Under the pieces are notes generated by a model that saw nothing but the letters and a program-made list of their open reading frames with translations, did no database searches and had not been told where the DNA came from. Below are positions 12,586-25,140 of a stretch of DNA of 64,000 nt, one piece after another. The DNA lies in NCBI RefSeq assembly GCF_964199755.1, contig NC_133897.1, positions 113,283,579 through 113,347,578 of the forward strand. The letters are read 5' to 3'. The stretch's first letter is position 1. Each line of letters starts with the position of its first letter. The translations under genes were made by a program, and so were the position numbers. The stretch is from Larus michahellis (lineage: Eukaryota; Chordata; Aves; Charadriiformes; Laridae).

Positions 12586-15500
12586 AGAAACCCATTACTG
12601 GTTCAGGAAACCCCTGAATTACGTCTCACTGAAGCTTGAGCAGTGCACCAGGGAAGTATCGTTACAAGCTGTCCAGTGGTTAGCAGCTGGCACTGGAGTC
12701 AGACCGCTGAGCTATGTGTACACGAGGAACAGCTGTACAGCTGCAGCTCATGGTGTCCCATGGGTCTGCTTCAAGAGCCAGTCCATAAACATCAGATTGG
12801 AACATTCCCCAGTACAGGTAAATACGACGTCAGGGCGTAGGGCAGTTTGGTACCCTGTTCTGTCACCATCCAGGCTGGAATTTGCAATGCCAACATCTTA
12901 TTCATTGGGAATGGCAAGCTTTTTGCTGCCTTTGGTAGGGCACATCTGTCCCACCTTCGACTGTTTTATTGTTCTGTGCATCTCTCCACAGACTTTTTTC
13001 CACGGGACTGTGCTGACAGGAACGAAAATGCATTCATTTCACTGACAGTTCCCAAGGGAAAGCACGTCCTAAACAAAATCATTTTCAGCAGCTTTCTGTG
13101 AGAAGGGCCGATAAGATGGGTCCCCAGAGAACGCGTGCGTGTGTCCCCTCAGTAGCTGCCTTCCCTCCTGCTGAGCACAACTTGTTGGAATTGCACACAC
13201 AACCCCAAGGATTGTTTTTACTCCACCCACGCACTGCCAGGAGGTTTTTCAGACTTTCAACATGCTGTTTCCAGGGCAACCATTGATCTCAGATTTCAAA
13301 CATTGCCAGAGCTGCGTATCCTCTTGCTATTCTCTCCTTCTTTTGGAAAAAGATGACTGCGAGCCCAATTTTGCTGTAAGGGGACTCCATACTACACACA
13401 CACCAGTGGGGGTCTAACAAGCCTGTTACCTAATGCCTGGGGGTTCCTCTTGGTCTTGTATCTTATACAGTAACTATGCACCAGGGAGCTATAAAACACT
13501 ACCAGTTCAATGTGCCTTGAGGTAATTGAGTCCTCAATGTTTAATTTCTTCTTGTCTTCAAAAACCCTTACAAATAAGGGGCTAGGTCTCTTTCAGGGAA
13601 TCCAAGTTTTGTGGGAAGGGTCCTTGCAGTACAAGGAGACATACTGTTATTAAACCTCTTTCTGCCGCTTCTCACACCATTACTGTTCAGGAGAGACTGC
13701 AAAGAACAGCCTGCAAGGGAAAGCCTAAATTCATTACACATGCACTTGAAAGATGAGAGACAAGGACCCAGCAAGGTTTCCAGGGGCTCCAGAGGAGAGA
13801 AAGGAAGCAAGCAGGACAAAGAGACGCAGCCATACCACGTGCAGAGATGTCCACACATGCTCCGCTGCCTCTCCAAATGGGAGCCTACAGCCCAGGCACA
13901 GAATTTCCAGGAAGAGCAAGCTCGTGGTGAACCGGCGCCTCCACATCCTGCCAGGCATCCCAGTTGCAGTGCGGCCTCCAGCTTCTGCTCCCCACCAAGA
14001 GTGGGGCTGGATCAGCCGTTAGAGCAATCTGTGCCTGGAAAACAGGGCCAAAATCCAGCCCCAAATGGGGTTCCTGTACGAGGCCAGTAAACATGGATCC
14101 CCACAGCTCATCTAGCCCTAAAAGTCAGCGCCCTCAAAAGATCCGCCGCGACCACACAGTTAAGGACACAAACCCAAGAAGTCCTGCTCATGCAAAATAC
14201 CTTGATGAATCCCATCCTAAACACTCTGGAGAGAAGAGACAAAAAGCAGCCTTCTCTATGATTTCCTTTTGAACTAGCTGCATTATTTCTGGGCTGTACA
14301 TTAAAACAGATGTCTCATTGATTTCCCAGTCACAAAGAAATCATTCTTTTCATGTCTTGTGACAGATGTTTCTTCAGATGAACAGCTTCAGCTTCAAACA
14401 GGATCTTTACCTCATGGAATAACTTTTCCCAAACTGATTTAAAAATATCTATTAGCAAACCAAAGCCAGCCTCATTGTGTTTCTTAAGCAAAGGGTGAGG
14501 AGAAATGGTCTCTTTACAAAACTGTGCGAAATGTCACTGTCATTTGGCATTTTTGTCCCATATAGCCCTGTTCATGATGGAACATAACAGGTGCCTAATT
14601 AAGGAGCATTTACTTATCTTTTTTTTTTTCTTTAATCTCATTACCAGCTCTGAAAGCGTGAGCCCCAGACACATCTATGTTTCATTTCAATCACCTCTCC
14701 TTCATTAACAAGGGGAAGTTTAGTGCACTTTCTCAAACAACTTTTGTAGGCTTTACTTATTTTGTAATCCCTGGAAAAACTGTGAAGGAAAGGGGAGGAG
14801 GGGAAGGCGGGAGAGGGAAACACAGAAGTATATAAATAATGTTTTCTACTTCTCAGGTAAAATGCCCTATGCTGAGGAAAAGGAAAACTGGGGAAATAAC
14901 TTAGAGATTTACTGAAGTGCAAGAAGGGAAGTATCTTATATACCATTTTGGGTTTAATTTAGAGAGGGACACAATGCTAGAAAGACTAACTTGGTCTTTT
15001 CCTCTTAATCCTTTGCCATACAAATCCTTTGTCCCACTTGAACTCACTATAAAAGGGAATGAACCTCTCCCGTGAGCTACTTGGTTAAACAGAGTCTGGG
15101 GCGGGGTGGGGGAAAGCTTGATTACAACTTTAACACAGCTCTTGATTTAGCCAGGAGAATTCGTAGTGCCATTCCCTCCAGCAGATCTTTCTTCTCAAGA
15201 GATTACATCAAAGGTAAAGAAAAGAGCAGCTAATACATCTTACAATGAACATGGTGTGAATAGCTCCATGCACCAACCAACTTCACAGGCTGCTTCTATC
15301 TGACCAGAGCACACCTGGGCTGCTTCAGAACATGTTTGCAGGAGCTGCTGTTTGCCTGTTAAACAGTACTTTAAAAGGTCTCATACAGGGGACCAAAAAT
15401 ACGCTCACAAAGTCATTTTGTTAAATTAGCATCAGGCTTGTAAACACCTTTCTCATTAGAAATTTAATTTAGGAGAAGATCCTAAAGAAGATGATTTAAG

Positions 15501-17253
15501 GGTAAGGGCAAACAGGAGAATTTGAAATGCCAAAGCTGCTTCTCCACATGGCTCTCTTGCATGGATTGCTCGTCTTCGCCACAGCTATATCTAATGACGT
15601 GCCTCCTGTTTCTCAGATAATACAGCATAATATAAAATGAAGAATGGTCCCCGGGACTGGAATTTCACATTGTGAACTCTAGAGTTCCTGCTCATATGGG
15701 TGGTTCTGCGTGCATACTGGTGACCACGCTGTTTACATACCTGTGTATACGGAGCTGCAAAATAAGGACGTTACCAAACGGAATAAAAGCGTAATTCAAA
15801 GGTCAGAACCGCAAGGTCCTCTGCCCTGGAAATCTGAAACACCACAACACATCCAAGAATTTCTCCAGTGAAAAAAAAAAAGAAAAAGTAACCATCTCAA
15901 GCATTTTTAAAAACTTATTCTTGGATGTAAAAATTCTGTTCAAGCAGAAAGTTTTTGAAAGAAAATGTCGGCCACATAGAAAAAGAGACGTTTTACTCCA
16001 TGACCGATCCTTTAGCTGCAAGGGCGGCACACACGTCATTCTGTTTTGCTCTTTCTTATCAAAAGGCCTCACAGCTTCTAATGGAGTAACATAGCCCTGC
16101 GCTTGCTTTTTATACGCACGAGTAATGCCCTCCCGTTCACATGTGGGTGCAGCTGTGGGATACTTGCAGCCACACGTCACGACAACAGGGCCACAAATAC
16201 ATGTGGCGTGTAACACGCGCCTCCGTCCACGACTGCTTATGCGCAAAGGCATGCATGCAAATACCATCCGACTTGGAGCTCCAGCAACACGGGCTGCATT
16301 ATCCCTCAATCCACCCCAGCAAACCAGCTATTTTAGGCACTGCGGGAGCACGGGTTACACACGCATACGAAAACAAACACGCGGGGTGACATCCTCTCCA
16401 CATGAAAAGACGAGTCTGTAATCTCCGTGGGTGTCAATTTAGCATAATCCCCACAGAAAGGTTTAGCTTGCTTTAAAATACACAGATGTATTTAAGAAGG
16501 GCCCATTCATTTCAGGCCCAAAATACACAAACACACCTTGAGTAATAAAGCAAAAAAGGTACTTTTTGCTGATGTCTTGTGGTTTAGGATTTCTGCGGAG
16601 GTGAAGTATGGAGCTTAGTTGTTGTTTTCGCTTTCTGAGGGGGTTTTATTATTATTAAGTTTTAATTTAGTTTGGCTCAATCTTTATTTCGTAGGTATGT
16701 AAATACAGGCAATCCAGTGCCAATAGCTAGAGCAATAATTCTGGTCAAAATGAAACACAGAGCTTTAGGCTATAAACCTAAGACAAAAATCAAAGGATTT
16801 AAATGAAATCTGAGATGGCAACTCATTAAATTCAAGACTATCCATGATATTTTATTAAACATCAGTTAAGTGCATCTTTAAACAAGATGAATGCAAGTTC
16901 AGGAAATGAAACAGTCATTGCCTAAATATTTAACATGATAGAGACATAGGAAACACACCACTGTTGAACTAAATCAGAGGAATCACCCCAGCTAGTCCAC
17001 AGCCTTATCTTCATGACCTGTCCATATCAGCATCTCCAGGGGCATTTATCCCGTTTCTAGGATAAACTCTAAACATGGTCTTAAGATCAGTATTTCCAAT
17101 GAGGCCACACCACCATGAAGACATGAGAACATTTAATTGTTTAACATCCTATCTCCTAGGCATTTGACCGATAAGTTTGATTTTGAGCTCCTTTTTTTTA
17201 TATGTATGCTGAATGCAAAGCTTTCACAATGACACCCAAATACTTATTTTCAG
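12586..17253. other. Intergenic DNA, no gene recognised
   Basis: This holds several open frames of 100-168 codons (for example 13611-14090 plus and 15803-16309 minus), none with a recognisable domain, splice context or homologue. A local cluster of CpG dinucleotides lies at about 16020-16410. T-rich (14619-14632) and A-rich (15871-15886) runs are present. Confidence 0.55.
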
Positions 17254-17600
17254 GATATAAAAGATGCCATACTGGGTAAGAGTTAAAGTCTTAGTCCATA
17301 GTCCTGTTTCCAAGAGTGTCTAGGTGATTCAGTGGAAGACGCACAAGACCTAGAGCAAGTAACTGAGATGATCTTCCCTCCTCCCATGCTGGAGATCTTC
17401 CTTATCGTTGCTTGTTGGCTTTAGTTTAAGATCTTCTGTGGTGATGGAGTTAATTCTGAGTTCCAAATGTTTCTTCCTAAAGCACATCATTACTTTATAG
17501 TTTTCCTTGAATTTTATCTTCATTCACTCAAGTCAGTTAAGTCCATCTGACGTTCTCCCCAGTCACATTCATTGAAATAATCTCGTGCTATTAAGTGGTG
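17254..17600 (-). mobile_element. Probable decayed CR1 fragment (minus orientation)
   Basis: The stretch 'aaaagatgccatactgggta' near 17259, followed by 'gtccatagtcctgtttcc', matches the reverse-complement 3' end of an old amniote CR1 type (pattern: gccatactgggtcagacc...gtccatctagcccagtatcctgtc). Downstream similarity fades, so the right end is a guess. Confidence 0.5.
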
Positions 17601-20600
17601 CTTTTTCATCTCTTTTTGCATATAATTAGCAAATAAACTTCTATCCCAGGATATTAACTCAGCTCCCTTTTTGTAAATATTTTGCTATAATACTCTTGGG
17701 GGTTGGTGGGGTGGGGAAGGGTGTTCACATTCCTGTTTTCTCAAAACACTTTGTTTCTCACACGATGACTGCCTAAACCTTTTGTGGAGGCTTTTTACCA
17801 AGATGAACAATTAAATTAAAAGTATCAACTGACTTTCCTTAGTCTGTTATTATGACCTAATTTAAGTTTATTAATAGACTGCAAAAGCTGTGCCAGTTAC
17901 ATTCAAGTATATCATGATAGTCTTAATCTTTTATTTCACTTTCAATGTTCTTTTTAAGCAAGAAGGATCACTTGATGCAGATGTTGCTGCTCTACAATTA
18001 CTCATATTGCCTTTTGTCCTTTTAAAAGATACAGATACAACATAGTAAATACATTAAAGCAGGTAAATTAAAGCAATAAGAATTTGAAAGTAATGAGATA
18101 TTTAGATACTTAGCTACTGCCTTAAGCATAGAATGTTAAGAAACTGCTCTGTTCCTGTATATGCATAAATAATTAGGATGTAGATGAGGATACAGCAGAG
18201 CTTTTTCAAAAACAAGTAGTCCCATTCCTGGCATTTTGAGAGCTAACGTAATGTATGCTGATCTGCACTACAAACGGCCCTTCTGTTCATCTCGCTGCTT
18301 AGACATACATGCGTTGAATGGCAATTCAAAACAGATTTTCCCAGTCCACCAAATCAAGTCCTCAATCCCCACAAGATTAAAAGTGGCTAAGAACAGGGAA
18401 ATTTAAGTAGCTTCCAAAATACATCTGAGTGTGGCCATTCTCCTCAATCTCTCCCGCTTTAACAGCCTACATGATACATGGCTTGTTTTACCACACATCT
18501 CAGGCCACGGCCGTGCTTCCCTATTGTCAGAGGTTTGCAAGCTGTCTGCGATGGGTGTGCAATCTGCTTCTCAGAGGACTCAAGACTGCTACAGAGATTA
18601 TTTTATCAAAGTTATCACGGGCAGTGTATTAAAATCATAAAGTTTCCTCAGCAATTCTTTAAAGAAAAAGAAGGGGGGAAAAAAAAAAAAGGACTTAAGA
18701 AAGATTACCAGCTGAGAGGAAGATCAAGTCACAAAATGCCTGTGTGAGAACCACAGATGTTTTGCTCTGCCAAATATAGAGGACTAGTTTCCAAAAAAGT
18801 ACTCCTTGGGAGCACTATGAGAGCCGTTATACATGGTTACCATATAGATGAAGCAATAGTCCTCATTTCATGAGGAAAATCTGTAGTGACCAAGTGACCA
18901 CTTAACCAGAAAGAGGAGACTGCTTTTCTGTGGCTCCTTTGCATTAATCTCCATCTGGTTGTGAACCCTGAGTTGTCCATCTGTGCAGAGCAGCCACAGA
19001 GCTCCACTGGAAAACCAATTTCTTGGTTGCTTATGCTGCACTGGCCTTGAACTGTCATGAGTATGTCTGACTGACACTTGCCTGCCCTTCCATGCAGCCT
19101 GTTTTCCACATTTTTGTATCTTGACGCACCTGACACCTAACCCAGCACAACACAAAGACCTGTATGCTCCGGCCAGCTTTAAAAACATTGCAACAGGTGA
19201 AAGTCTCCCATGTGGGATAACATCATGCCACCACACTTAATCCACGACAGAAGAGCTGAGCACCTGGGCCATGGCATGGTCCAAAGAGAAAGCCTAAGCC
19301 CTCCTCACTTTATCTGGAAGCACGAATGGCACCAGCATTTTCATAAAGCCTCAAAAGATGGCAGACCTAAGACAAGGTTACTGGCGAGCCACCTCAGCAG
19401 CATTATGCACAGGTCAGCAGTCAGTTCTGTAAGATTAAAGGCAAGAAACACATCCCCACTTTGAGGTGAAAAATTCCTTCTTCAAGTTCGAGGTGTTTCT
19501 GACAGTCCACCACTTACACTCTGACCCAACACCCTCCTTGGGGCATCAGGGGATCTCAGCACCATCCAGGAAAAGTAAAATCCCTGTTCATCTAGAGATG
19601 ATGGCGTGAGCGGCCACAGCATAAGTGATGTGAAACATAACTCAGGGTAGGAGAGGGAAATGGAGAAAAGGGAACTTCTGAGCCTGAGGACTTTTTCAGA
19701 GGGCAGTGGCAAAACAATCACATGACTGTGGGATTCTCTTCGAAAGGACATGCCATCGACGGCCTGAATCCAATATCCATGAGCTCTTTGATCTCAGCTG
19801 TGAAAATAAATTATTTACGGGGTTAGACGGTATCCTTGGGAGTTCTAGCAGTATTGTCTTTAAACTTCCTTTAGTGTGCATAACAGATGGGCAACATGTT
19901 AGTTTTATTTACAGACAGTCCTTATTCGCAGAATAACAGAGATGGAAGGGGAACAGCCTGTTTAGTTTTGACATGAAGGACTTCTCTTGGAAAAAGTTCT
20001 GCTGGGAGGTTTAGGAGGTTTAGGGGGACTTTTTTTTTTTAATTGTCTTGCATTATCAGTTTGGACTTAAACATCTATTCCACAGCTCTATTGTTCTCCC
20101 CTGGAAACTTCTAATCAAAGTTTAAACATTAATCAAAAAGGAAATAAAACTAAAATTACCTCTAAACTACAGTGAGTTATGTCTTGGCAACTCTACCCTT
20201 TTGACCCTGCTATCACTTTGATGAATCCAGCCTATTGTGTTGTGTAGTAAAGTGCCGGCTTGCACGAGCTATAGCACCGGCTGACAAGTAGTATACTGAC
20301 TGGTTTATAGATGCGTCTACTACCAAAGCCTCGGAGTATGTATAGACAATGTCATAGATTGGTTTAAAATAAACTACGGAATAAAACCATGGATGCCAGG
20401 CAACAACTCCCATTCGTCAGACAGAAATCCGGGAGTGACTTGAGCCTTGCAGTGCCTCATGAAGATCAGTAGCCTCAAATTCTCCTAGAGGAATAGGGAC
20501 AAAAAGTTGCAGAGATAGTAGTTTTCCTTAAGAATAATTGGTTGGGATCTGCAATTACTAGATATACCATTAGTTGATCGTAATCAGTTAATACTAATAA

Positions 20601-21477
20601 TCCACTGTTTATACTAAAAATCCACTCATCTCACTTGTCTTGGCAAGACACATAGCAGTTCAAAAGGTCTTCCTCCAACCTGTGTAAGGAATCAAAAATC
20701 TTTGAGTCAAATTGCCTTTGTGCCAGCTTGTCGCACAGAAATCTGTACCAACATCTTCAGCTGTGCCCACAAGCAGAGAGTTCGCACTGGAGAAGAAATG
20801 ATATATTGTCTTCCTCTGGCAAACCACCGGACCTATATACTGTAATCATGGTTTCATGTACAAAGGAGACCTCAGGTGCTGTGATTTGGGAAACCCAGAA
20901 CAAACTCCCAGCCCTGTCATTGCTCTGCGGTGGGACCTTACCCATGCCTTGTCAATGCTCTGCCATTCTCATCATCTCTGCTTTAGCTTGATGCTCTGCA
21001 CTACACCCACACTGGGTCATGTAGGCAGTAAGACTAATAGAATTCTGTCAAGATCTAGATCTAGCAGTAGGCTGCAATTACCATCATCGGAAAAGATGCT
21101 TTTCTAGTGATATCACTGCAGTGTCATCAGAGCTGCCTGAAACAAATACTTCATTGTTTTATTGCATAAACATCCTTCTAGGCCATATCTGCCTTGATGA
21201 ACTTTGTCTATGCCATCAGAGGATGGAAGATGTTAGAAGTAGCCAAAGTGCGTCAGCTCTGCAAACCCACTGTTCCCTGGCTCAACAGCTAACCGAACTG
21301 CGTCCACACATCATTGCTGGGGAGACGGCTCTTTCCCAGAAGGAAAATAGAAAATGTACTGTATCATTGTGGGGCAGCTCCAGCACGCTAAATAGAATCA
21401 TACAGTATCACTTCATAAGCAAAACCTGCTGCTGAGGGGAAAGAAAGGTTATGTTTGGTTTTGAGGTTTTAAAAGCA
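17601..21477. other. Intergenic DNA, no gene recognised
   Basis: AT-rich sequence. Several frames of 60-122 codons resemble no family. Minor repeats include an A-run at 18678-18692 and a short imperfect duplication of 'actaataatccact' / 'actaaaaatccact' near 20592-20626. Confidence 0.55.
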
Positions 21478-21522
21478 TTTTTTTTCTTTTTCTTTTTTTT
21501 TCTTTTTCTTTTTTTTTTCTCT
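21478..21522. repeat. Polypyrimidine (T-rich with C) simple repeat
   Basis: A run of thymines interrupted by single cytosines, about 45 bases long. It is low-complexity sequence with no sign of function. Confidence 0.95.
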
Positions 21523-21587
21523 TAACCCAAAGGGGTCCAAACCAGAAGTTCCTTCCTGCCTGAAAGAGTTGGACCTAGGACATTTGT

Positions 21588-21695
21588 GGCCTGATTCTCC
21601 TCTCAGCTATATTGAGTTAAGTCAAACGTACCTCCAGTGAGCTGACTGGGCTACTTCATCGTAAAAACAAGGCGAGGGAGACAAGAATCTGTGCC
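21588..21695. repeat. Small inverted-repeat interspersed element (MITE-like)
   Basis: The left end reads 'ggcctgattctcctctcagc'. The reverse complement of the right end reads 'ggcacagattcttgtctccc', so the roughly 108-base block has imperfect terminal inverted repeats. The interior 'gagttaagtcaaacgtacct' followed by 'ccagtgagctgactggg' also pairs loosely with itself. I recall similar self-complementary 'gattctcctctca...aagtcaatgg' sequences as common old repeats in reptile and bird genomes, but cannot name the family. Confidence 0.6.
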
Positions 21696-24506
21696 ACGCT
21701 AATGAAGTCATAATGGCAGCAGCCCTCCAGAGCAGTGTCAGCATTTTCAAACCAAAATGATGTTGATCTTTCAGCTGGAACACACAAGATTTTGAAGCTC
21801 ATTCAAGTACTCTGCACCAAAATACTCAATTCCCTTCCAGCATCGTTTTATTGCAGTCAATAATATGGGTCTGTAGCCTGTTGAGGCCAAGACAAATGGC
21901 AACAACTTTACCCTCTTTTCTCTGCTTGCCAGGTTTTAACCCAGATAAAAGAGAACACTAATGAGAATAAGCAACAGGAGTGGGTAAGGAGCCCTTGAGG
22001 GTGCCACAAGGTGTGACATTCTCCAAAGTATCCTGACACTTGGTGCCAAGAGGGACTGTTGTAATCACAGTCTACAGCACACAGACCACAGAAGTCATTC
22101 AGCAATTCCTGCAGTCAGACCACAACCCTTGGGCGATTTAGAAGCTCTAGATTAGAACAATTGGGACACTGGAAATTATTTTGAATATTTGCCTCAAGCA
22201 AGGAGAAAGAACTACCATCATGTGCCTTTTTAAAGCTAGTTATCTTCATAGAATCTACAAAAAGAAGAATCTCAGAGGATTCTGTCTGTGATAAATAAAT
22301 CTCCTTTCTTTGAAGACAGGCAAGTGCAGCCTCCAAGTTTGGTCCCTGTAAGAATTTGACACCCAGAACAAAATCAGTGTTTCAGGTCATAGTTAATCCA
22401 GTACAGGTAGACTCTGCCATGGGGGATATGTATGTTTTTGGCATACAGTGCTCCTTGTCTGCTCAGTCTTCGCTTTGGCCTTTGAACCTCACTTGTAATT
22501 CCTGACTTAGCTCTTGACCCTTCTTCACAGACTTCTGATTTGGCCTTTGCTAATTTTCTTCTTCCTAATCCTGACCTGCTTGTCTTACATTGCTTAAACC
22601 TTATCTCATCTGGTATCCCAGAATCCGCTCTTCAGTTTATAGTCCCTAATCTTGTGGTTAAGCCTCTGAGGACCTTCTTGGCCAGACCTTCTGACTAAAT
22701 GCAGCCTATTTCCCAGATTCTAATTAACTGCAGTACCTTCATCCCATCTCCAAATCTGATTCCAGCTTGACTCTTGTCAGAAGGCCTGACTACCCATATC
22801 CTACTGTGTACATTTTACCTCCCAGGGCAGAGGAACGTGGCAGAGTAGCTCCTGAGTCATCTGTGATGACTACCAGCCTACATTCATTGCTAAGCCATGC
22901 CATCTCTTCCACATCAAAAATTCTCCCATTTTGGGGGAGATTTTTTGGGCTGAAGTTGTTTGCATTTCTTTTTACATTCCTGTACTTAAGTATTTGAATC
23001 CTGTAGAGGCCCTGAACTACCAGTAAATATCCTGGACCCACCTTGCACACTCCAAGTAAAGGATATCTTTTTCTACATTTTGTTACAAAAACAATGGCAA
23101 TGGAAAACATCACCCCAAGGCAGCACTAACCATTCAAGCGCCCAAGTCTCATGTTATCCTTCCAGTATCATCATGTCTTTTGTGATACTCTCCTGTGTTA
23201 CCTTACCTGTCCTTCCCACTTCCATCCTGATCTTCATAGTTCAACAAGTCTGTTGACCAAGATGGGGTTATTGGTCCCATCTTGCACAGAATATGATCTC
23301 TGTCACACAGCTACATGTTCGGCAATATCACCGAGTGGCTGAACACCAAGCAGCCACAAGGGCATTGCCCTTCCTTTTGTCTGCTTTGCCCAAACAGAAG
23401 GTGCCTGTTCTCCACCTGAACTACTCCTTCTTGAGCAAGAGAAGCTCAACCCCACTGATGAATGCAGCTCCCCTGTCCACACCCTGGCTGGATCTGCTGG
23501 CTCTTTCCAGTGGCATCGGGTGGAGAAGGTGGGATGCTTCCTGTCTGCATGCCCAAGCTCTCTGGAAGTCTGTGTGCTACAGCACACCCAAACAGTTTAA
23601 ACTAGACAACACCATAAACTGGGGATGGAATTGGTGGAAAAGCATTGTCCTCTTCCATACCACCAAACTCAGAATCAACTCAAAGCTACTCAAGCAAAAT
23701 CAGCTTTAGCTGCTGTTGATAAGGTCCTGACGATTTAGAATAAGTTTCCCACACACAGGGTACTGAAAAATACATGTAAAATGATTCTTACTAATATTAG
23801 GAAACCCAGTAATAACAAGGCGGATAATACGCACAGATTGTTCACCAGGCCGCACAAAAATACACCTTCTCAAAGTGGCAGACAACTTTTAATAAGTTCT
23901 AGAGCCTATACCAGATCCTTCCTTTAATCATCACCTAATATCTGTGAAGCAGTGTGATCCAGAAAGTTGTTGGCCTCTCCAATAAAGGAAGTAGGGATGG
24001 GTGGATGTTCGTGAATTTAACGGCTAGAAGTTGTGTGGTTTTCCTCCTTACCCATAAAAGATATTCACAGACCGACTTTTTGCCTCCCTTTCTGGGGAAA
24101 TAATCCAACCTATATGCACTGGCACACTGATAATTTTTTTACTTTCTCCCTCGCTTCTCCCCTGACAGACTGCACAAGAAACTAAATAGGTGGAGATTTA
24201 ATATTTTATTACTTCTATAGCCATATCCTGAGATGTTTATAAAGAAGGAAATCGACCTCTTCCTGGATACCAATGAACTGTCAACTTCCTCCAGCCAGCT
24301 TCTTTGTAACACATGAAAAGCCTTTCTCACAGGCAGGCTTACCAGCCTTGCTCCAGCTGTAAAAGGGGAGTGAAAAAAAAGCAAAGGGGCTGGATGAGGA
24401 GCGCGTCTCAAATCCTTCCCTTGAACTCCTCCTCATATTCACCAGAAACAGGTAGGAGCTCGATATGTGGCACACGTCTCAGGTATGTGCTTCTCGGATG
24501 TGGGAA
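21696..24506. other. Intergenic DNA, no gene recognised
   Basis: Includes a pyrimidine-rich stretch (about 22440-22800) in which words such as 'cctgac', 'cttgac' and 'ttctga' recur irregularly, perhaps a degenerate old tandem array. The 138-codon frame at 23293-23709 has no recognisable domain. Confidence 0.5.
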
Positions 24507-25140
24507 GGATTTGAGCAAGGAGAAGGCAGGCAGCGTGTTGGAGCTTCCACCGAAGCAAGGGGGCTTAGAGAGGACCCTTCCTGCACATCAAAGTACCCAG
24601 AATAAACTGTGCGTTGTTCCCAAAGATATAAACAAGAGATTCTTTAACTTTCACGCAAGCCCTTGCAATTTCAATTCTTTCTTTCACACATGTATCTGGA
24701 AATGCTCTTCGCTAAAATATAAATGCTCCGATTCTCTGTGTCCCAGCAGGAAACCTGGGACGTCCATTAACAACATTGGAGCTTGCCAATACCCTGAAAC
24801 CCATAACACCGGGTAAAGCACCTGGCCTGACGGTTCCTAGGTTAATTTTTATGCTTTTTTTTCCCCCTCCAATAAACCTGCAGGCAACTACATATTTTTC
24901 TCAACAAGTCACTGGAGGAGAGCTCTGTCCTCTCTACCTTAAGGGAGGGTTTGATTTCAATGGTTTTCCAAGCTGGGCTGGGATCACAAATCAGGCTTGA
25001 ACTATTGACCCACCTCTCTCAAATTCTGGGAGGCAAGTTAGAGAAATTCGTGCCCATTATCAGATGTCTGAGCCAGACGGGGATTCGTAATGGCTGAGGC
25101 AGCTCAGATGGTACCTTTAGCAGGATTAGGACACCAAGCC
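24507..25140 (+). mobile_element. Decayed L1-type LINE ORF2 remnant
   Basis: Three landmarks of an L1-like reverse-transcriptase ORF occur in order. At 24625-24666 a frame reads DINKRFFNFHASPC, matching the 'eINk.F..FY..LY' segment before the RT. At 24809-24826 another frame reads PGKAPG, matching 'GKaPGpDG'. At 25035-25094 a third frame reads KLEKFVPIIRCLSQTGI, matching 'RLekvlP.iIhpdQTGF'. The roughly 89-codon spacing between the second and third agrees with the family. Upstream, KEKAGSVL (from about 24519) fits the 'dKAg.LLa' segment. The landmarks sit in different frames with stops, so the copy is dead. L1 is very scarce in birds. A Tx1-like or other LINE clade is possible. Confidence 0.6.

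Noticed and set aside
13611..14090. 159-codon plus-strand frame
   Set aside because: Composition is typical of non-coding DNA, overlapping frames on both strands are equally long, and it resembles no known protein.
15803..16309. 168-codon minus-strand frame
   Set aside because: It has no recognisable domain, low-complexity Phe/Ser and Lys segments, and no splice context or conserved partner.
20240..20280. Apparent palindrome around two CCGGC words
   Set aside because: The arms pair over only a few bases with poor symmetry, so it is not a convincing hairpin or tRNA-like fold.
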